A stretch of 64,000 nt of DNA from Bacteroidota bacterium (GCA_023429135.1 JAEYWD010000032.1:1-64000); one strand, 5' to 3'. Positions 16,891-26,610 are shown, counted from the stretch's first letter. Notes: generated by a model from the sequence alone, not told the origin. Numbers and translations are program-made.

Positions 16891-18258
16891 ATGCGTATCA
16901 GGTCCTTGTATTCATTTATAGCTATTTTATTGCTGATTAGCTCCCTGGTTATGTCTGTTTTCAATGTAAAATTCTGGAAACACGAAGGTCAGGTTATCAA
17001 ATGGGATGTGTTGGAATATTACGGATATCTGCCATCTTTTTTTATTCACAAGGACCTTTCATTACAATTTACAGATCAACCTGGACAGGACTGGGGTAAA
17101 AAATTCTGGACATTAACAGCCCCTAATGGTAATAAGGTTTTTAAAATGAGCATGGGGATGTCCATCATGTATGCTCCTTTTTTTGGGATGGCTCATCTCT
17201 ATGCAAAATCGACCGGAGAAATTGCCGATGGCTTCAGCCCTCCTTACAAGTTTGCACTGATGATGAGTAGCTTGGTTTACCTGTTTTTGGGCCTGCTCGT
17301 TCTTAGAAAATTATTACAACTCTTCTTCAACGATATAATTACTGCGATAACCTTAATAGCCATTGTTGCAGGAACAAATTTATGGTATTATGCAAGTTTT
17401 GAGGCGCCCATGTCGCATGCATACAGCTTTTCTCTTATTGCAATTTTTATTTGGTTGGTTATTCAGTTCTATAGTAAACCTACTTTTTTAAAAAGCATTT
17501 CATTGGGGTTGACATTTGGATTGATTAGTCTTATCAGACCTTCAAATGCGATTATCGGCCTTGTTTTTATTTTATATAATGTCACCAGCTTTCAACAGTT
17601 AAAGGACAGGGTTGGATTTTTATTGACCTGTTACAGAGAGGTGTTACTAATAGGACTCTTTTCGTTCTTTGTGTGGTTGCCGCAATTTTTTTACTGGCAC
17701 ATGCAAACAGGGAACTGGCTGTATTTTTCATATTCGGAGAATGGAGCGTTCTTTTTTCTGAATCCCCATATTACCAACGGGCTTTTCAGTTACAGAAAGG
17801 GATGGTTTTTATATACTCCCCTGATGCTAATTGCGGTAATGGCTATTCCCCTGACCTGGAAATATGCTCGTTCATTATCATTGCCATTGCTGGTGTTTGT
17901 GCCAATGAATGTGTGGATTATTTTTTCGTGGTGGTGCTGGTGGTATGGTGGCTGTTACGGACAGCGGGCCTTTATCGACTCTTTTGCATTAATGGCTTTT
18001 CCGTTGGCATCGATGTTAAAATGGCTTACCATTCAGGTACCCACGAAAAAATATTTAGGCTATACAGTCATTTCTTTATGCTTTTTCTTAGGCATTTTCC
18101 ATACCGCTAAATACTACTACGGTTCTATTCACTGGGATAGCATGACACGGGAGGCCTATTGGGATTCGTTTACACGATTGAGACCAGGTCCTGAATTTCA
18201 AAAGTTATTGAAGGAACCCGGTTACGAGAAAGCTTTGAAAGGAGAAGAAGAGTACTAG
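16891..18258 (+). CDS. polytopic membrane glycosyltransferase-like protein (GT-C style), paralogue 1
   Basis: The 455-residue protein has about ten to twelve hydrophobic segments and the layout of lipid-linked-sugar (GT-C) transferases. A first loop has acidic and Tyr residues (KWDVLEYYGYLPSFFIHKDL), and later motifs include LIRPSN, FSYRKGWFLYTPL, YGQR and HWDSMTREAYW. The same motif series, in the same order, occurs in the gene at 19624-21366 on the other strand, so the two are paralogues. No characterised family can be named with certainty. Its stop codon overlaps the stop codon of the convergent gene in a single CTAG (18255-18258). Confidence 0.65.
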   Translation: MRIRSLYSFIAILLLISSLVMSVFNVKFWKHEGQVIKWDVLEYYGYLPSFFIHKDLSLQFTDQPGQDWGKKFWTLTAPNGNKVFKMSMGMSIMYAPFFGMAHLYAKSTGEIADGFSPPYKFALMMSSLVYLFLGLLVLRKLLQLFFNDIITAITLIAIVAGTNLWYYASFEAPMSHAYSFSLIAIFIWLVIQFYSKPTFLKSISLGLTFGLISLIRPSNAIIGLVFILYNVTSFQQLKDRVGFLLTCYREVLLIGLFSFFVWLPQFFYWHMQTGNWLYFSYSENGAFFFLNPHITNGLFSYRKGWFLYTPLMLIAVMAIPLTWKYARSLSLPLLVFVPMNVWIIFSWWCWWYGGCYGQRAFIDSFALMAFPLASMLKWLTIQVPTKKYLGYTVISLCFFLGIFHTAKYYYGSIHWDSMTREAYWDSFTRLRPGPEFQKLLKEPGYEKALKGEEEY

Positions 18259-19637
18259 GTTTTTTTTGTTTTTGCCTGAAATAAGACTGCAACAGAAGTT
18301 ATAAGAAGAAATGGAAGAAGCCAGATGATTCGTGATTGGTAACGATCTACTACGGTTGATAAACTGCTGCAAACGGCCGCATTTAGAATAATGGCCATGC
18401 AGACTATTGCTGAAAATAAAAATATGTTCCTGGATCTTCTTTGCCGGTAAAGCATGATCAGAATTACGGGAATAAGAAAAAGGCTTAGAATCACTATAAT
18501 GTTCTGAATTTTGCTGGTTGTGCTAAAATAAAGGATTTGCTTAAATTGAGAGGCATTTGTATATCCTTTCAAATGATTTGGGTAAAAGCTCTTAATGGTG
18601 CCGTAGGGCGCCGATTTTTCTGTCATAGGTACCAGTACTCCGATTTTAAAATCCATAAGCTGACGGTATGTATCTGTCAAACTTATTCTGATTAGTTTTT
18701 TCAGGTATTTTGGCGTGCTTACGATATCATGGATCAGTATTCCATATTCGGCATCTTTTTCAATCCAGCAATTGCCCCAACCTGTATCCCAGCATGGGCC
18801 TTTATAAAGGGGACTGGTTGGTTCCCACGCAAACAAGTAACCATACTTAGGAAGACTGTCCTTATAAGCACAAAGTGAGTAGCTTTTATCAGGACAATGC
18901 TCGTTTAGGTATTCGGCTACAACTCCTGTTTCAACAAGCCTGGCCATCAAGGAAACATTCTTGCACCGAGAGACCGAAAATTTCCCTCCATATGTAACAT
19001 TTATTATTGGAATAGTAATCCATCCGGCAAGAACCAATAATATTAAAAGATAATTTTTTCCAGGGGGGAGAATTTTTTTTAAAAAATTAAAAGTCAGAAT
19101 GAAAATAATTAACAGCGTTGCAGTTACCAGAATAGAGAAATGGCTGGTAACTGAAAGTATAAATACAGTCCAGAGGATAATTTTTACCACTATTTTAAGG
19201 TTCTTCCCAAAGAGCAGGATGAAGATAGCTAGTGGCATCCATGCAGCAAAGATGTCAGGCATTAGTTGGCTGGAATAATTGGCAACACTTGTGGTAAGAC
19301 TAAGCAATAAGGACAAACCGCAAATCCATACGTAGCTGTGTTTAACTTCAAAAACTTGAGTAAACAGAAGGTAAAACAGATAAACAAGAATAAAACTTTG
19401 TATAAATATTGTAATCCATAGCGATAAATTCAGGCTTGAAATATTCAGGAATAGACTATAAACTATTGGTCTGTCAACCGGAATAGAGTTTGTTTTAGCT
19501 GCAGCAATATAAGTGCCCGAGTCGGAATATACCAATGGAAAACCATTGGTAATTGCAGGACCCATGAGGGTCAGGATTGCTATGGCTGTAAGTACAAGAT
19601 TAAGGAATATCGTTAAATGCTTTTTATTCATCATCAT
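18255..19637 (-). CDS. polytopic membrane protein, glycosyltransferase-like
   Basis: The protein is 460 residues from the ATG at 19637, with about ten membrane segments. The first outside loop contains YSDSGTYIAA, an acidic motif in the position where GT-C enzymes carry their catalytic Asp. A Cys- and Trp-rich loop in the middle (GPCWDTGWGNCWIEKD) looks extracytoplasmic. I do not recognise a specific family. It is the last gene of the operon, and its start overlaps the stop of the upstream gene within ATGATGATGAATAA, which offers three in-frame ATG codons (19637, 19634, 19631). The frame is open to 19685, inside the upstream gene. Confidence 0.6.
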   Translation of the reverse strand: MMMNKKHLTIFLNLVLTAIAILTLMGPAITNGFPLVYSDSGTYIAAAKTNSIPVDRPIVYSLFLNISSLNLSLWITIFIQSFILVYLFYLLFTQVFEVKHSYVWICGLSLLLSLTTSVANYSSQLMPDIFAAWMPLAIFILLFGKNLKIVVKIILWTVFILSVTSHFSILVTATLLIIFILTFNFLKKILPPGKNYLLILLVLAGWITIPIINVTYGGKFSVSRCKNVSLMARLVETGVVAEYLNEHCPDKSYSLCAYKDSLPKYGYLFAWEPTSPLYKGPCWDTGWGNCWIEKDAEYGILIHDIVSTPKYLKKLIRISLTDTYRQLMDFKIGVLVPMTEKSAPYGTIKSFYPNHLKGYTNASQFKQILYFSTTSKIQNIIVILSLFLIPVILIMLYRQRRSRNIFLFSAIVCMAIILNAAVCSSLSTVVDRYQSRIIWLLPFLLITSVAVLFQAKTKKT

Positions 19638-21366
19638 GTTTTTGTAATACCTTAATGTTCCTGATCCGCATAGGGTATTTACCATTATTTATTATCGTAA
19701 TTACAAATTCTTCGTCTTGGTCTTTTTTCTTAAGCGTTATTTTCTTTCTCACCTCGCTCCATTTGAGAGATTCTACATTTCTCATGGTAATATCAAAATC
19801 AAATCCATCCGTTTCTGATTCACGTTTTCGGCGTACCATAACATGCAGCTTGTTCTTTTTAAGCTTGTCAATTTCAGGGAATAGCCGAACTGAAAGAATA
19901 ATTTGCATGGATGAAACAGAACTGGTCCTGAATGTCAGGGCCGGCGCTGATTGGTTTTTTCCCAGAGTTATTTCGGGTATTTCATTTAAGAGTATTCCAT
20001 TATAGCCTGTCGAATCATCAAGAATAGGGTGTATTGGTGTCCATAAGTAACCGTAATAAATTGGGTCGGTTCGAAAAAACACTTTCCAGTATTTTTCACG
20101 GGTCATTTCGTCCCAATGCAATATGTAATGGCGATGCTGACTTATTTGCATTAGATTGTGAGGAATTGTGAGAGCCACAAGGCTTAATGTCATTACTGAG
20201 ATCAGTTTATTTTTTACAGGGGTCAGAAGATATCCCAACAATATTGTGAAAACAAAGTAATATTCAATAACCGGACGTTGACCGTAAGTCATTCCGTAAG
20301 TCCACACATTCCATGAAGATAAAGTATAAATAACAAGAGTTATAAACAGAAACAACGTAATAAAATGATAAAAGCTTTTTTTCAAAAGGAAATATACCCC
20401 CCCCAGACTGATGAATAGTAAAGGAGTGTAAATAAACATTCCCTTTCGATAACTAAAAAGAAAATTAATAAAGTTCGGTTTTAAAAAATTCAACCCTGCA
20501 TCTCCATAGCTATACACCAGAAAATGCCCCGTCTGGATGTAATAAATAATAAGCTGGATAGAAGCAATAGAAAAGAATGTTATTGCAGCTACAAACATAG
20601 TCCCGTAGTTCTTCAATGCATAGCCAATTCTGTAAGTTAATTCCTTCCAACTTGAAGCCAGAAAGGGAATCACACCTCCAATTATTAAATTTACAGGGCG
20701 GATAAGTGCTATAATAGCCAAAATAATAGCTAAAATAACGATTAGTTTTCGAGAAGGTCTTTGTAAATACTGATGGGTATATTTTACAAACAAACTTATA
20801 AAGGCAAAGGAATATATGTGCGAAAAGTCGGGATTATAAACAGTATAAAATAGAAGGTTGGTTCCTAAAGTGATACAGATAATGATAAAGGCATTTCGGC
20901 GCCGATCAAAAAAATTGTCCAGAAACGCCATCAGAGCCCAAAGCCCCATAAACAAATAAAAGCAACCCGCAAACAAAATGGTATATTGGTAAGGACGGGA
21001 ATAGCCATCGGCTTGCATGCCTGTTAATTTGCAGCTAAAATGAGTTATAAGGAAAAATGGCATTTGAGCCAGTGCTGTGCCTGCATAATACCGGTTTACA
21101 ACACCTCCGTCTACTGGTTGTCTGAAGTCGCAAAGTTGCCCTGGCTGATAGTGTTTTTTCTCATAATCTTCAATAAATCCGAATTTTAGGTCGCGGTATA
21201 TAAACACTGCGGGCAAATGGGCATAATATCCTTTCCCGTCACCATTGATAAAAGTATGGTCCCAGCCTTTCTCCGAAACACCAAACGCAAAGCTGCCTAA
21301 AGCAATTAAAAAAGGTATTCCCCAGTTACCGGTTTTGTGCAGAAATTTTTCTAAAAAGGCTTTCAT
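19624..21366 (-). CDS. polytopic membrane glycosyltransferase-like protein, paralogue 2
   Basis: The 580-residue protein has a membrane part (about 1-430) that parallels the 16891-18258 product: INGDGKGYYAHLPAVFIYRDL, LIRPVN, FSYRKGMFIYTPL, YGQR and HWDEMTREKYW occur in the same order. It has an extra C-terminal domain of about 150 residues that is soluble and beta-rich, absent from paralogue 1, and possibly carbohydrate-binding or for contact with a partner. Its start overlaps the stop of the preceding gene as ATGA, and its own stop overlaps the next start, so translation is likely coupled across the operon. Confidence 0.65.
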   Translation of the reverse strand: MKAFLEKFLHKTGNWGIPFLIALGSFAFGVSEKGWDHTFINGDGKGYYAHLPAVFIYRDLKFGFIEDYEKKHYQPGQLCDFRQPVDGGVVNRYYAGTALAQMPFFLITHFSCKLTGMQADGYSRPYQYTILFAGCFYLFMGLWALMAFLDNFFDRRRNAFIIICITLGTNLLFYTVYNPDFSHIYSFAFISLFVKYTHQYLQRPSRKLIVILAIILAIIALIRPVNLIIGGVIPFLASSWKELTYRIGYALKNYGTMFVAAITFFSIASIQLIIYYIQTGHFLVYSYGDAGLNFLKPNFINFLFSYRKGMFIYTPLLFISLGGVYFLLKKSFYHFITLFLFITLVIYTLSSWNVWTYGMTYGQRPVIEYYFVFTILLGYLLTPVKNKLISVMTLSLVALTIPHNLMQISQHRHYILHWDEMTREKYWKVFFRTDPIYYGYLWTPIHPILDDSTGYNGILLNEIPEITLGKNQSAPALTFRTSSVSSMQIILSVRLFPEIDKLKKNKLHVMVRRKRESETDGFDFDITMRNVESLKWSEVRKKITLKKKDQDEEFVITIINNGKYPMRIRNIKVLQKHDDE

Positions 21367-23228
21367 AATTTTAACAGCTTAACTTGAAACTGGCGGATGT
21401 AGGCTATATTTCCTTTGTTGTTCCAAATATAAACTTTTAATTTTTCCCGCTTGCTTGTAACTTCAGGTAAAAGAACCGTGAATTCGGAGTTGACAATGGT
21501 ATCTGAATTATGGATGTTGAACGATTCATAAAACTTTATTCTCCGGTCGTTACCAATTGAAACTGCCAGGATCATTGGTTTCCCGAAACCGGATAATTTT
21601 ACATTGAGTCGATCTCCATCATTCCAGGTATTTTTTTTAAGTGGTACTTCCAAAAGCTTGAAATACTCCTGATTGGGTAGAATCTCAATAATCTCCTTCC
21701 CTGTAAAATCTTGATGAGCAAGAATTACCTCTTTGAAATCATCCGATCGAAAATTTAATAAGCTATCCAATACCTTTCGGTTGTCAACATTCCTGGCCGA
21801 ATCCAGCCTTTCGAAAAAACAGATTTGATATTCTCCCCCGCCCCCAACAAAAGGTTTATAAGGCCTCATAACATGAATCAGTTTATAGTAAGGATTGTCT
21901 ATGATGGATGATAAAGGAAACCGCCCGTCCACAGCACTGAAATGAGCATCCCAGATTACAATTTCACCCGGTTTGACGAAGTTCTCGGGTTGATGACGAT
22001 CAGGTATTCCGTCTGCCATTTTTGTAGCGTCGTATGGATCGGTATTTAGAACAAAGTAGAAAAAACTGTCCCATATATAAAATTTCCTGTCTTTATAAGG
22101 TGAGGACTTATACCATTGTGCTGCTCTTTTAACAGTTTTGTCTTTTTCAGATAGTTTGAGAGGGATTTCATAAACGTTAAAAGGTGTCATCAATATCAGA
22201 ACCGTAAAACCCACAATAATCAACTGTTTTAATATTCGTAAGGAAACTGCGTCGATAAGAAAGTTGAGTCCTCGAAGTGCTATGAGCGCCAAAAGAGGAG
22301 CTACTCCAGCCATGACTCTTATAAGGCCAAGGGAGTTTATACCTTTCCACCAAACATAAGAATGTGAGGCATAATAAACCAGCAATGGCGCAAGGATTAC
22401 CAGAAATTCATCCAAAAAAGTTATTTCCGGTTTCATACTTTGCTTTCTTCGGACCATCGAAATAATCCCGGAAATAAAAAGGAGTGTTACCGGTATTCCA
22501 AAAACAACTTTATTTGACCGCACAAAATGAAAGAGATCACCATGACCATATATATCGTAAGTTCCTGTGTATGGAATATGGGTATACAGCCAAAGAAAAT
22601 CGTTAAAATATAAACCACCGATAATACTGTATATGAAACTGGCCGTGAAGATAAAAGGAACTGCTTTCCATTTTTTATGAAACAGAAAGGCTAATGCAAA
22701 ACAAGGCCAAACTACAATACCCTCGGTTCGTACAAGCGGAAGAAATGAAATTACTATTGCCGACCAGATAAAATTCTTTCGCAGAAACAGGTATGCTGCC
22801 AGCGCAAGTACAGCAGCAAAGAGTACCTCGGTCATACCGCTCATGAGCATGGTTGTATAAACCGGCGTAAAAAACAGAATAATAACAATGAGGATATTTC
22901 GCCGGATTTGCATCAGTTGTGCCATCCGGTATAATATAAATGCAGTAAAAGTCCCTATAAGCAGGTTAAAAAGCTTTACTCCCGGATATCCAATCTGGGC
23001 AAAAGGAGAAGCCAGTAAAGTAAAGAAAGGTTTAGCCCAGTGGTCGAGCAGAAGTTCAGGATGCTGAAAGGAATAACGGGCAAAACGGTAATGGACAATA
23101 TCATCCGCTCCTCCATAAGAGATTGGTGACAAGAGAGCGAGAACAAAGAAAAATGCTAGAAGAATGAATAAGAGAATATAAATCCCGTACTTTTTTAGAA
23201 AAGGAGATAATTCCATATGAATTTTCAT
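21363..23228 (-). CDS. polytopic membrane glycosyltransferase (GT-C style) with C-terminal soluble domain
   Basis: The 621-residue protein begins with a membrane segment followed by SYGGADDIVHYRFARY, where the paired Asp in the first outer loop is the hallmark of many GT-C transferases that use polyprenyl-phosphate sugars. About ten membrane segments follow (to about residue 370), then a soluble domain of about 250 residues with one Cys. The donor and acceptor cannot be told. I chose the ATG at 23228 because it overlaps the preceding stop codon as ATGA; the frame is open to 23288. The GT2 gene directly upstream could make its lipid-linked sugar donor. Confidence 0.65.
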   Translation of the reverse strand: MKIHMELSPFLKKYGIYILLFILLAFFFVLALLSPISYGGADDIVHYRFARYSFQHPELLLDHWAKPFFTLLASPFAQIGYPGVKLFNLLIGTFTAFILYRMAQLMQIRRNILIVIILFFTPVYTTMLMSGMTEVLFAAVLALAAYLFLRKNFIWSAIVISFLPLVRTEGIVVWPCFALAFLFHKKWKAVPFIFTASFIYSIIGGLYFNDFLWLYTHIPYTGTYDIYGHGDLFHFVRSNKVVFGIPVTLLFISGIISMVRRKQSMKPEITFLDEFLVILAPLLVYYASHSYVWWKGINSLGLIRVMAGVAPLLALIALRGLNFLIDAVSLRILKQLIIVGFTVLILMTPFNVYEIPLKLSEKDKTVKRAAQWYKSSPYKDRKFYIWDSFFYFVLNTDPYDATKMADGIPDRHQPENFVKPGEIVIWDAHFSAVDGRFPLSSIIDNPYYKLIHVMRPYKPFVGGGGEYQICFFERLDSARNVDNRKVLDSLLNFRSDDFKEVILAHQDFTGKEIIEILPNQEYFKLLEVPLKKNTWNDGDRLNVKLSGFGKPMILAVSIGNDRRIKFYESFNIHNSDTIVNSEFTVLLPEVTSKREKLKVYIWNNKGNIAYIRQFQVKLLKL

Positions 23229-23935
23229 TTTCTGCAAAACAAATTGTACTTCAAAATACAAAATATCGCCTTTAGCCCATCCTTCCAATTTATTTTCTTT
23301 CCTTCCGAAAAGGTTCTGCCATAGTATGATATCCCAACTTCATAAATCCTTACTCCCGGAATACGGGCTATTTTGGCTGTTACCTCCGGCTCAAAGCCAA
23401 AGCGGTTTTCACGAAGGTGGATCTTTTTTATGATTTCCGCACGGAAAAGCTTGTAACATGTTTCCATATCGGTAAGGTTAAGATCGGTAAACATGTTGGA
23501 AAGAAATGTCAGAAACTTGTTTCCTATACTGTGCCAGAAGAAAAGTATGCGATGCGGATTTCCACCAGTAAACCGTGACCCATACACTACATCGGCAAAT
23601 CCGTCCAGGATCGGTTGAAGTAAAAGATTGTATTCTGCTGGGTTATATTCGGTGTCGGCGTCCTGTATAACGATAAAATCTCCGGTTGCATTTTCAATCC
23701 CGGTCCTTATGGAAGCTCCTTTTCCTTTATTATGTTCGTGACTTATAATAATAAGATCTTTAGATTCTTGCTGAAACTCCAGGGCCAATGGCAATGTACT
23801 ATCGGTGGAACTGTCGTTAACCAGAATTATTTCCTTTTCAATATTCAGTACTAATGGAGCCTGGTATACTTTATAGAGCATTTGCTTAATAGTAGCCGAC
23901 TCGTTGTACGCCGGAATTATAACAGACAGTTTCAT
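23225..23935 (-). CDS. glycosyltransferase family 2, polyprenyl-phosphate sugar synthase-like
   Basis: The 236-residue protein is a compact GT2 with the start KLSVIIPAYNESATI, a nucleotide-sugar site VNDSSTDST, and the metal-binding acidic motif QDADTEYNP. No C-terminal membrane segments are present, and the size and motifs are those of dolichyl- or polyprenyl-phosphate mannose/glucose synthases. Such enzymes load a sugar onto a lipid phosphate at the cytoplasmic face, which GT-C enzymes then use outside; three GT-C-like genes follow directly. Both ends overlap neighbours by 4 bases (ATGA). Confidence 0.88.
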   Translation of the reverse strand: MKLSVIIPAYNESATIKQMLYKVYQAPLVLNIEKEIILVNDSSTDSTLPLALEFQQESKDLIIISHEHNKGKGASIRTGIENATGDFIVIQDADTEYNPAEYNLLLQPILDGFADVVYGSRFTGGNPHRILFFWHSIGNKFLTFLSNMFTDLNLTDMETCYKLFRAEIIKKIHLRENRFGFEPEVTAKIARIPGVRIYEVGISYYGRTFSEGKKINWKDGLKAIFCILKYNLFCRK

Positions 23936-24669
23936 GCAACAGGTTTTGAGGCTACAATAATAAGCGAAAGTCCGATCTTTCGGAAAATAATCCGGTCAAT
24001 GAATTTGAAAACAGGTACCAGTCTGTTAAACAAACTCATTTTTCCTTCTTCAATATGTTTGCTGTGCAGTATTTTACCTGCAATAAACCATGCAGGAATT
24101 CCACAGGCATTGAAATGAAATAATTTTTCAATTTTAACCTTTTTGTCCGACACAACTTTTTTAAGCGATTTGGCAGTATATCTTCTGTAATGCCCCAATT
24201 CCTTATCGATGTCGCAAAAAAGGAAGGGATAGGCAGGAACCAGAATAATCAGTTTTCCGCCGGGTTTAAGAAGTGTGATTGCGTTTGAAACCGCAAGGTG
24301 GTGGTTGTTTATATGTTCCAGAACGTTAAGAAAAAACACCGAATCGAATTTTTCGAAAAGGTGCCGGTATTCCTCCTTAAAGTTATCGTGAATCAGATCT
24401 ATTGTGTGAGTGTTTTTATAATTTGGGAAGGTTCCGAATTTTTTTCGGAGAAAATCGCAGTACTCAGGCCGGATATCGGATAAATGGATGTTTGAACCTT
24501 TTTCAATAAAAAAAGCGGATATATTACCTATTCCACTGCCAATCTCAAGAATCTCGCCCTTACAAAAAGGCTCGATGGCTGAATACATCCAAAAATTAAA
24601 CTTATTGGCCGTACCAATAACATTCAATGTTGTTAAACCGTGGGGATCAGAGATTTCCGTTGCTTTCAT
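23932..24669 (-). CDS. class I SAM-dependent methyltransferase
   Basis: The 245-residue protein has motif I ILEIGSGIGN (about residues 40-49), the acidic end of strand 2 LSDIRPEY, and VFFLNVLEHINN in the position of motif II, followed by LKPGGKLIILVPAYP. These place it in the class I (methyltransf_11/23-like) group. It is the first gene of the minus-strand glycosyltransferase operon, so it may methylate the glycan or its lipid carrier; this is inferred only from position. The stop overlaps the GT2 start. No -7 consensus box was found in the 126 bases upstream. Confidence 0.85.
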   Translation of the reverse strand: MKATEISDPHGLTTLNVIGTANKFNFWMYSAIEPFCKGEILEIGSGIGNISAFFIEKGSNIHLSDIRPEYCDFLRKKFGTFPNYKNTHTIDLIHDNFKEEYRHLFEKFDSVFFLNVLEHINNHHLAVSNAITLLKPGGKLIILVPAYPFLFCDIDKELGHYRRYTAKSLKKVVSDKKVKIEKLFHFNACGIPAWFIAGKILHSKHIEEGKMSLFNRLVPVFKFIDRIIFRKIGLSLIIVASKPVA

Positions 24670-24795
24670 AAAGAATCTTCAAGAACTACAGGTTGTAATT
24701 CTGTAATAAGCAACGAATATAGAAAATATAAGCTGAAATTGGTTAAGTAAAGTGATTAGTCAGAAAAGCCTAGTTGTAATGCCCTATATAAAAAG

Positions 24796-24930
24796 CTATT
24801 CTTTACGAATCATAGTACCATCTTCCATTTCCTCATATTCCGGGCAGGTGAATACCAAATAACTGATAATTCCAAACGAAATTAAGGATATTGCTGCCCA
24901 AAAAAACACCTGCATCATCATCGAGTCCAT
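24796..24930 (-). CDS. 44-residue single-pass membrane protein (new small ORF)
   Basis: This is a short ORF that I read by hand. It starts MDSMMMQVFFW and has one hydrophobic helix (about residues 8-29, AAISLISFGIISYLVF). It ends in a charged tail TCPEYEEMEDGTMIRKE. I recognise no family. An exact TAnnTTTG promoter box lies at 24956-24963 on the same strand, which would give a 19-nt leader. It falls in the otherwise empty gap between the MBOAT gene and the methyltransferase operon, 165 bases after the MBOAT stop and 126 bases before the methyltransferase start. Small tail-anchored proteins of this kind often serve as subunits or regulators of membrane complexes, but no partner is indicated. 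Confidence 0.55.
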   Translation of the reverse strand: MDSMMMQVFFWAAISLISFGIISYLVFTCPEYEEMEDGTMIRKE

Positions 24931-24955
24931 TCGTCATTAAAATTTTATCGTTTGT

Positions 24956-24963
24956 CAAATATA
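24956..24963 (-). promoter_or_regulatory. candidate promoter -7 box of the 44-residue ORF
   Basis: The minus strand reads TATATTTG, an exact TAnnTTTG. A TTTG (CAAA at 24979-24982 on the plus strand) lies upstream, but only 15 bases away instead of the usual 19-21. Confidence 0.45.
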
Positions 24964-25095
24964 AAAATTATTTATCAACAAATACCGCATGTTCGCATTT
25001 TTTTTTGAGCTTTTCGTGTAACCTTAATGTGCACTTATCCAAAACACTAAGCAGGCCCTTAAATTTTTTTTGACGAAAGAATGAAAAAAATCAGA

Positions 25096-26610
25096 TTAAA
25101 ATTGAAAATAAATGAAAGGCTGGATTTCGGAGGTTTTAAACTGATAAATAATCAGACAGCTTATCAGAACAATCAATACTTTAGCATACATTGGAGTTTT
25201 AATAAAAGCGCCACGGTAAGTTTCTTTCCATTTGGTTGGCAACCAATGGATAGTAAAACCAATAGTCAGTATTATAAATGTGGTAGCATACTGAAGTAAA
25301 ACGTTGGCAGTTAGAGATAAATCCAGGCGTGTAGCTATATTATTTATGATTGAAAATGCAGTTTCCATGCTGTCGGCCCTGAAGAAAATCCAGGCAAAAC
25401 AAACAAAGTGGAAGGTTATAATCCATCCAAGCGCTTTTTGCCAAACCGGAGTATTCGATTGTTTAGGTAAAATGCCCACTATCAATTTATTTACAACCAA
25501 CCCAAAACCATGTAAAGCACCCCAGATTACAAATTTAATATTTGCCCCATGCCATAATCCTCCCAAAAGCATTGTTATAATAAGATTGGCGTAAGTCCTT
25601 ACCAGACCTTTTCTATTCCCACCCAGCGCTATGTAAAGATAATCGCGTAGCCACGAGGACAAAGAAATATGCCACCTTCTCCAGAAATCGACCAGGCTGT
25701 AGGCTTTGTAAGGAGAATTAAAATTAATCGGGATCCGGAAGCCCATCAGTAAAGCGAGGCCAATTGCTATATCGGTATAGCCAGAAAAATCGCAATAAAT
25801 CTGAATGGCATATCCATAAACAGCCATCAGATTTTCAATTCCGGTGAACATATGAGGATTTTCAAATACCCTGTCCACAAAATTGAGTGAGATAAAATCG
25901 GAAATGACCATTTTCTTGATCAACCCATTCAGGATAAGAAAAGCTGCATGTCCAAATTCGTTTTTGGTAAGGGCAAATTTTCTGCTTATCTGAGGGATAA
26001 ACTCGGTAGCCCGCATAATAGGGCCTGCTACCAGTTGTGGAAAATATGCTATGTAAAAGCCAAATTCTGTAATATTCTTGAGGGGAGGAATAGATTTTTT
26101 ATAAACATCTATAATATAGCTGAGCGCCTGAAATGTGAAAAATGAGATTCCAATCGGTAAAATGATGGAAGTTACATCAAAATGTGCGTTAAATACTGTA
26201 TTTCCCGCGGCTGCAAGGTAATCCCTGACCTCTATGTCAAAACCTGATAATTTATTCAGCCAATCAACAAGAAAATAGGTATACTTATAATAAAACAGGA
26301 TAAGCAGGTTAACGGAAACCCCTATTATCAACCAAAGCTTTTTAATATTTTGCTTCACAGCTTTTACAATTGCCAATGCAAGCGAGAAATTGAAAACAAT
26401 CGAGAAAAGCAGCAATAGCACAAGGATTCCTCCTGTTTTATAGTAAAAGAAAATACTTATAAGAAACAGGTATGCATTACGAATAGTCAGATTCTTATAG
26501 CATAACGAATAAATTAAATAAACCGCCACAAAATATATCCAAAATGCCATATTAGTGAACAGAAATGGCTCATTTGGATTATAAAGGAATATGTCGCGGA
26601 TTAGATTCAT
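25096..26610 (-). CDS. MBOAT-family O-acyltransferase (AlgI-like)
   Basis: The 504-residue membrane protein has about ten hydrophobic segments and the conserved MBOAT core: SISFFTFQ-type motif GISFFTFQALSYIIDV, then DFWRRWHISLSSWLRDYLY, and WHGANIKFVIWGALHG with the catalytic His. In alginate and peptidoglycan O-acetylation systems such proteins pass acyl groups across the inner membrane to a periplasmic SGNH transferase. Two SGNH-fold genes sit directly upstream, and the nearer one ends in TAATG shared with this start. That makes an acyl-transfer system highly likely. The acceptor polymer is not shown by sequence. Confidence 0.93.
   Translation of the reverse strand: MNLIRDIFLYNPNEPFLFTNMAFWIYFVAVYLIYSLCYKNLTIRNAYLFLISIFFYYKTGGILVLLLLFSIVFNFSLALAIVKAVKQNIKKLWLIIGVSVNLLILFYYKYTYFLVDWLNKLSGFDIEVRDYLAAAGNTVFNAHFDVTSIILPIGISFFTFQALSYIIDVYKKSIPPLKNITEFGFYIAYFPQLVAGPIMRATEFIPQISRKFALTKNEFGHAAFLILNGLIKKMVISDFISLNFVDRVFENPHMFTGIENLMAVYGYAIQIYCDFSGYTDIAIGLALLMGFRIPINFNSPYKAYSLVDFWRRWHISLSSWLRDYLYIALGGNRKGLVRTYANLIITMLLGGLWHGANIKFVIWGALHGFGLVVNKLIVGILPKQSNTPVWQKALGWIITFHFVCFAWIFFRADSMETAFSIINNIATRLDLSLTANVLLQYATTFIILTIGFTIHWLPTKWKETYRGAFIKTPMYAKVLIVLISCLIIYQFKTSEIQPFIYFQF

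Noticed and set aside
24891..25073. Plus-strand 60-codon frame over the 44-residue ORF region
   Set aside because: It starts at TTG, has low-complexity Ser/Thr content, and runs opposite to the minus-strand ORF that has a promoter box.
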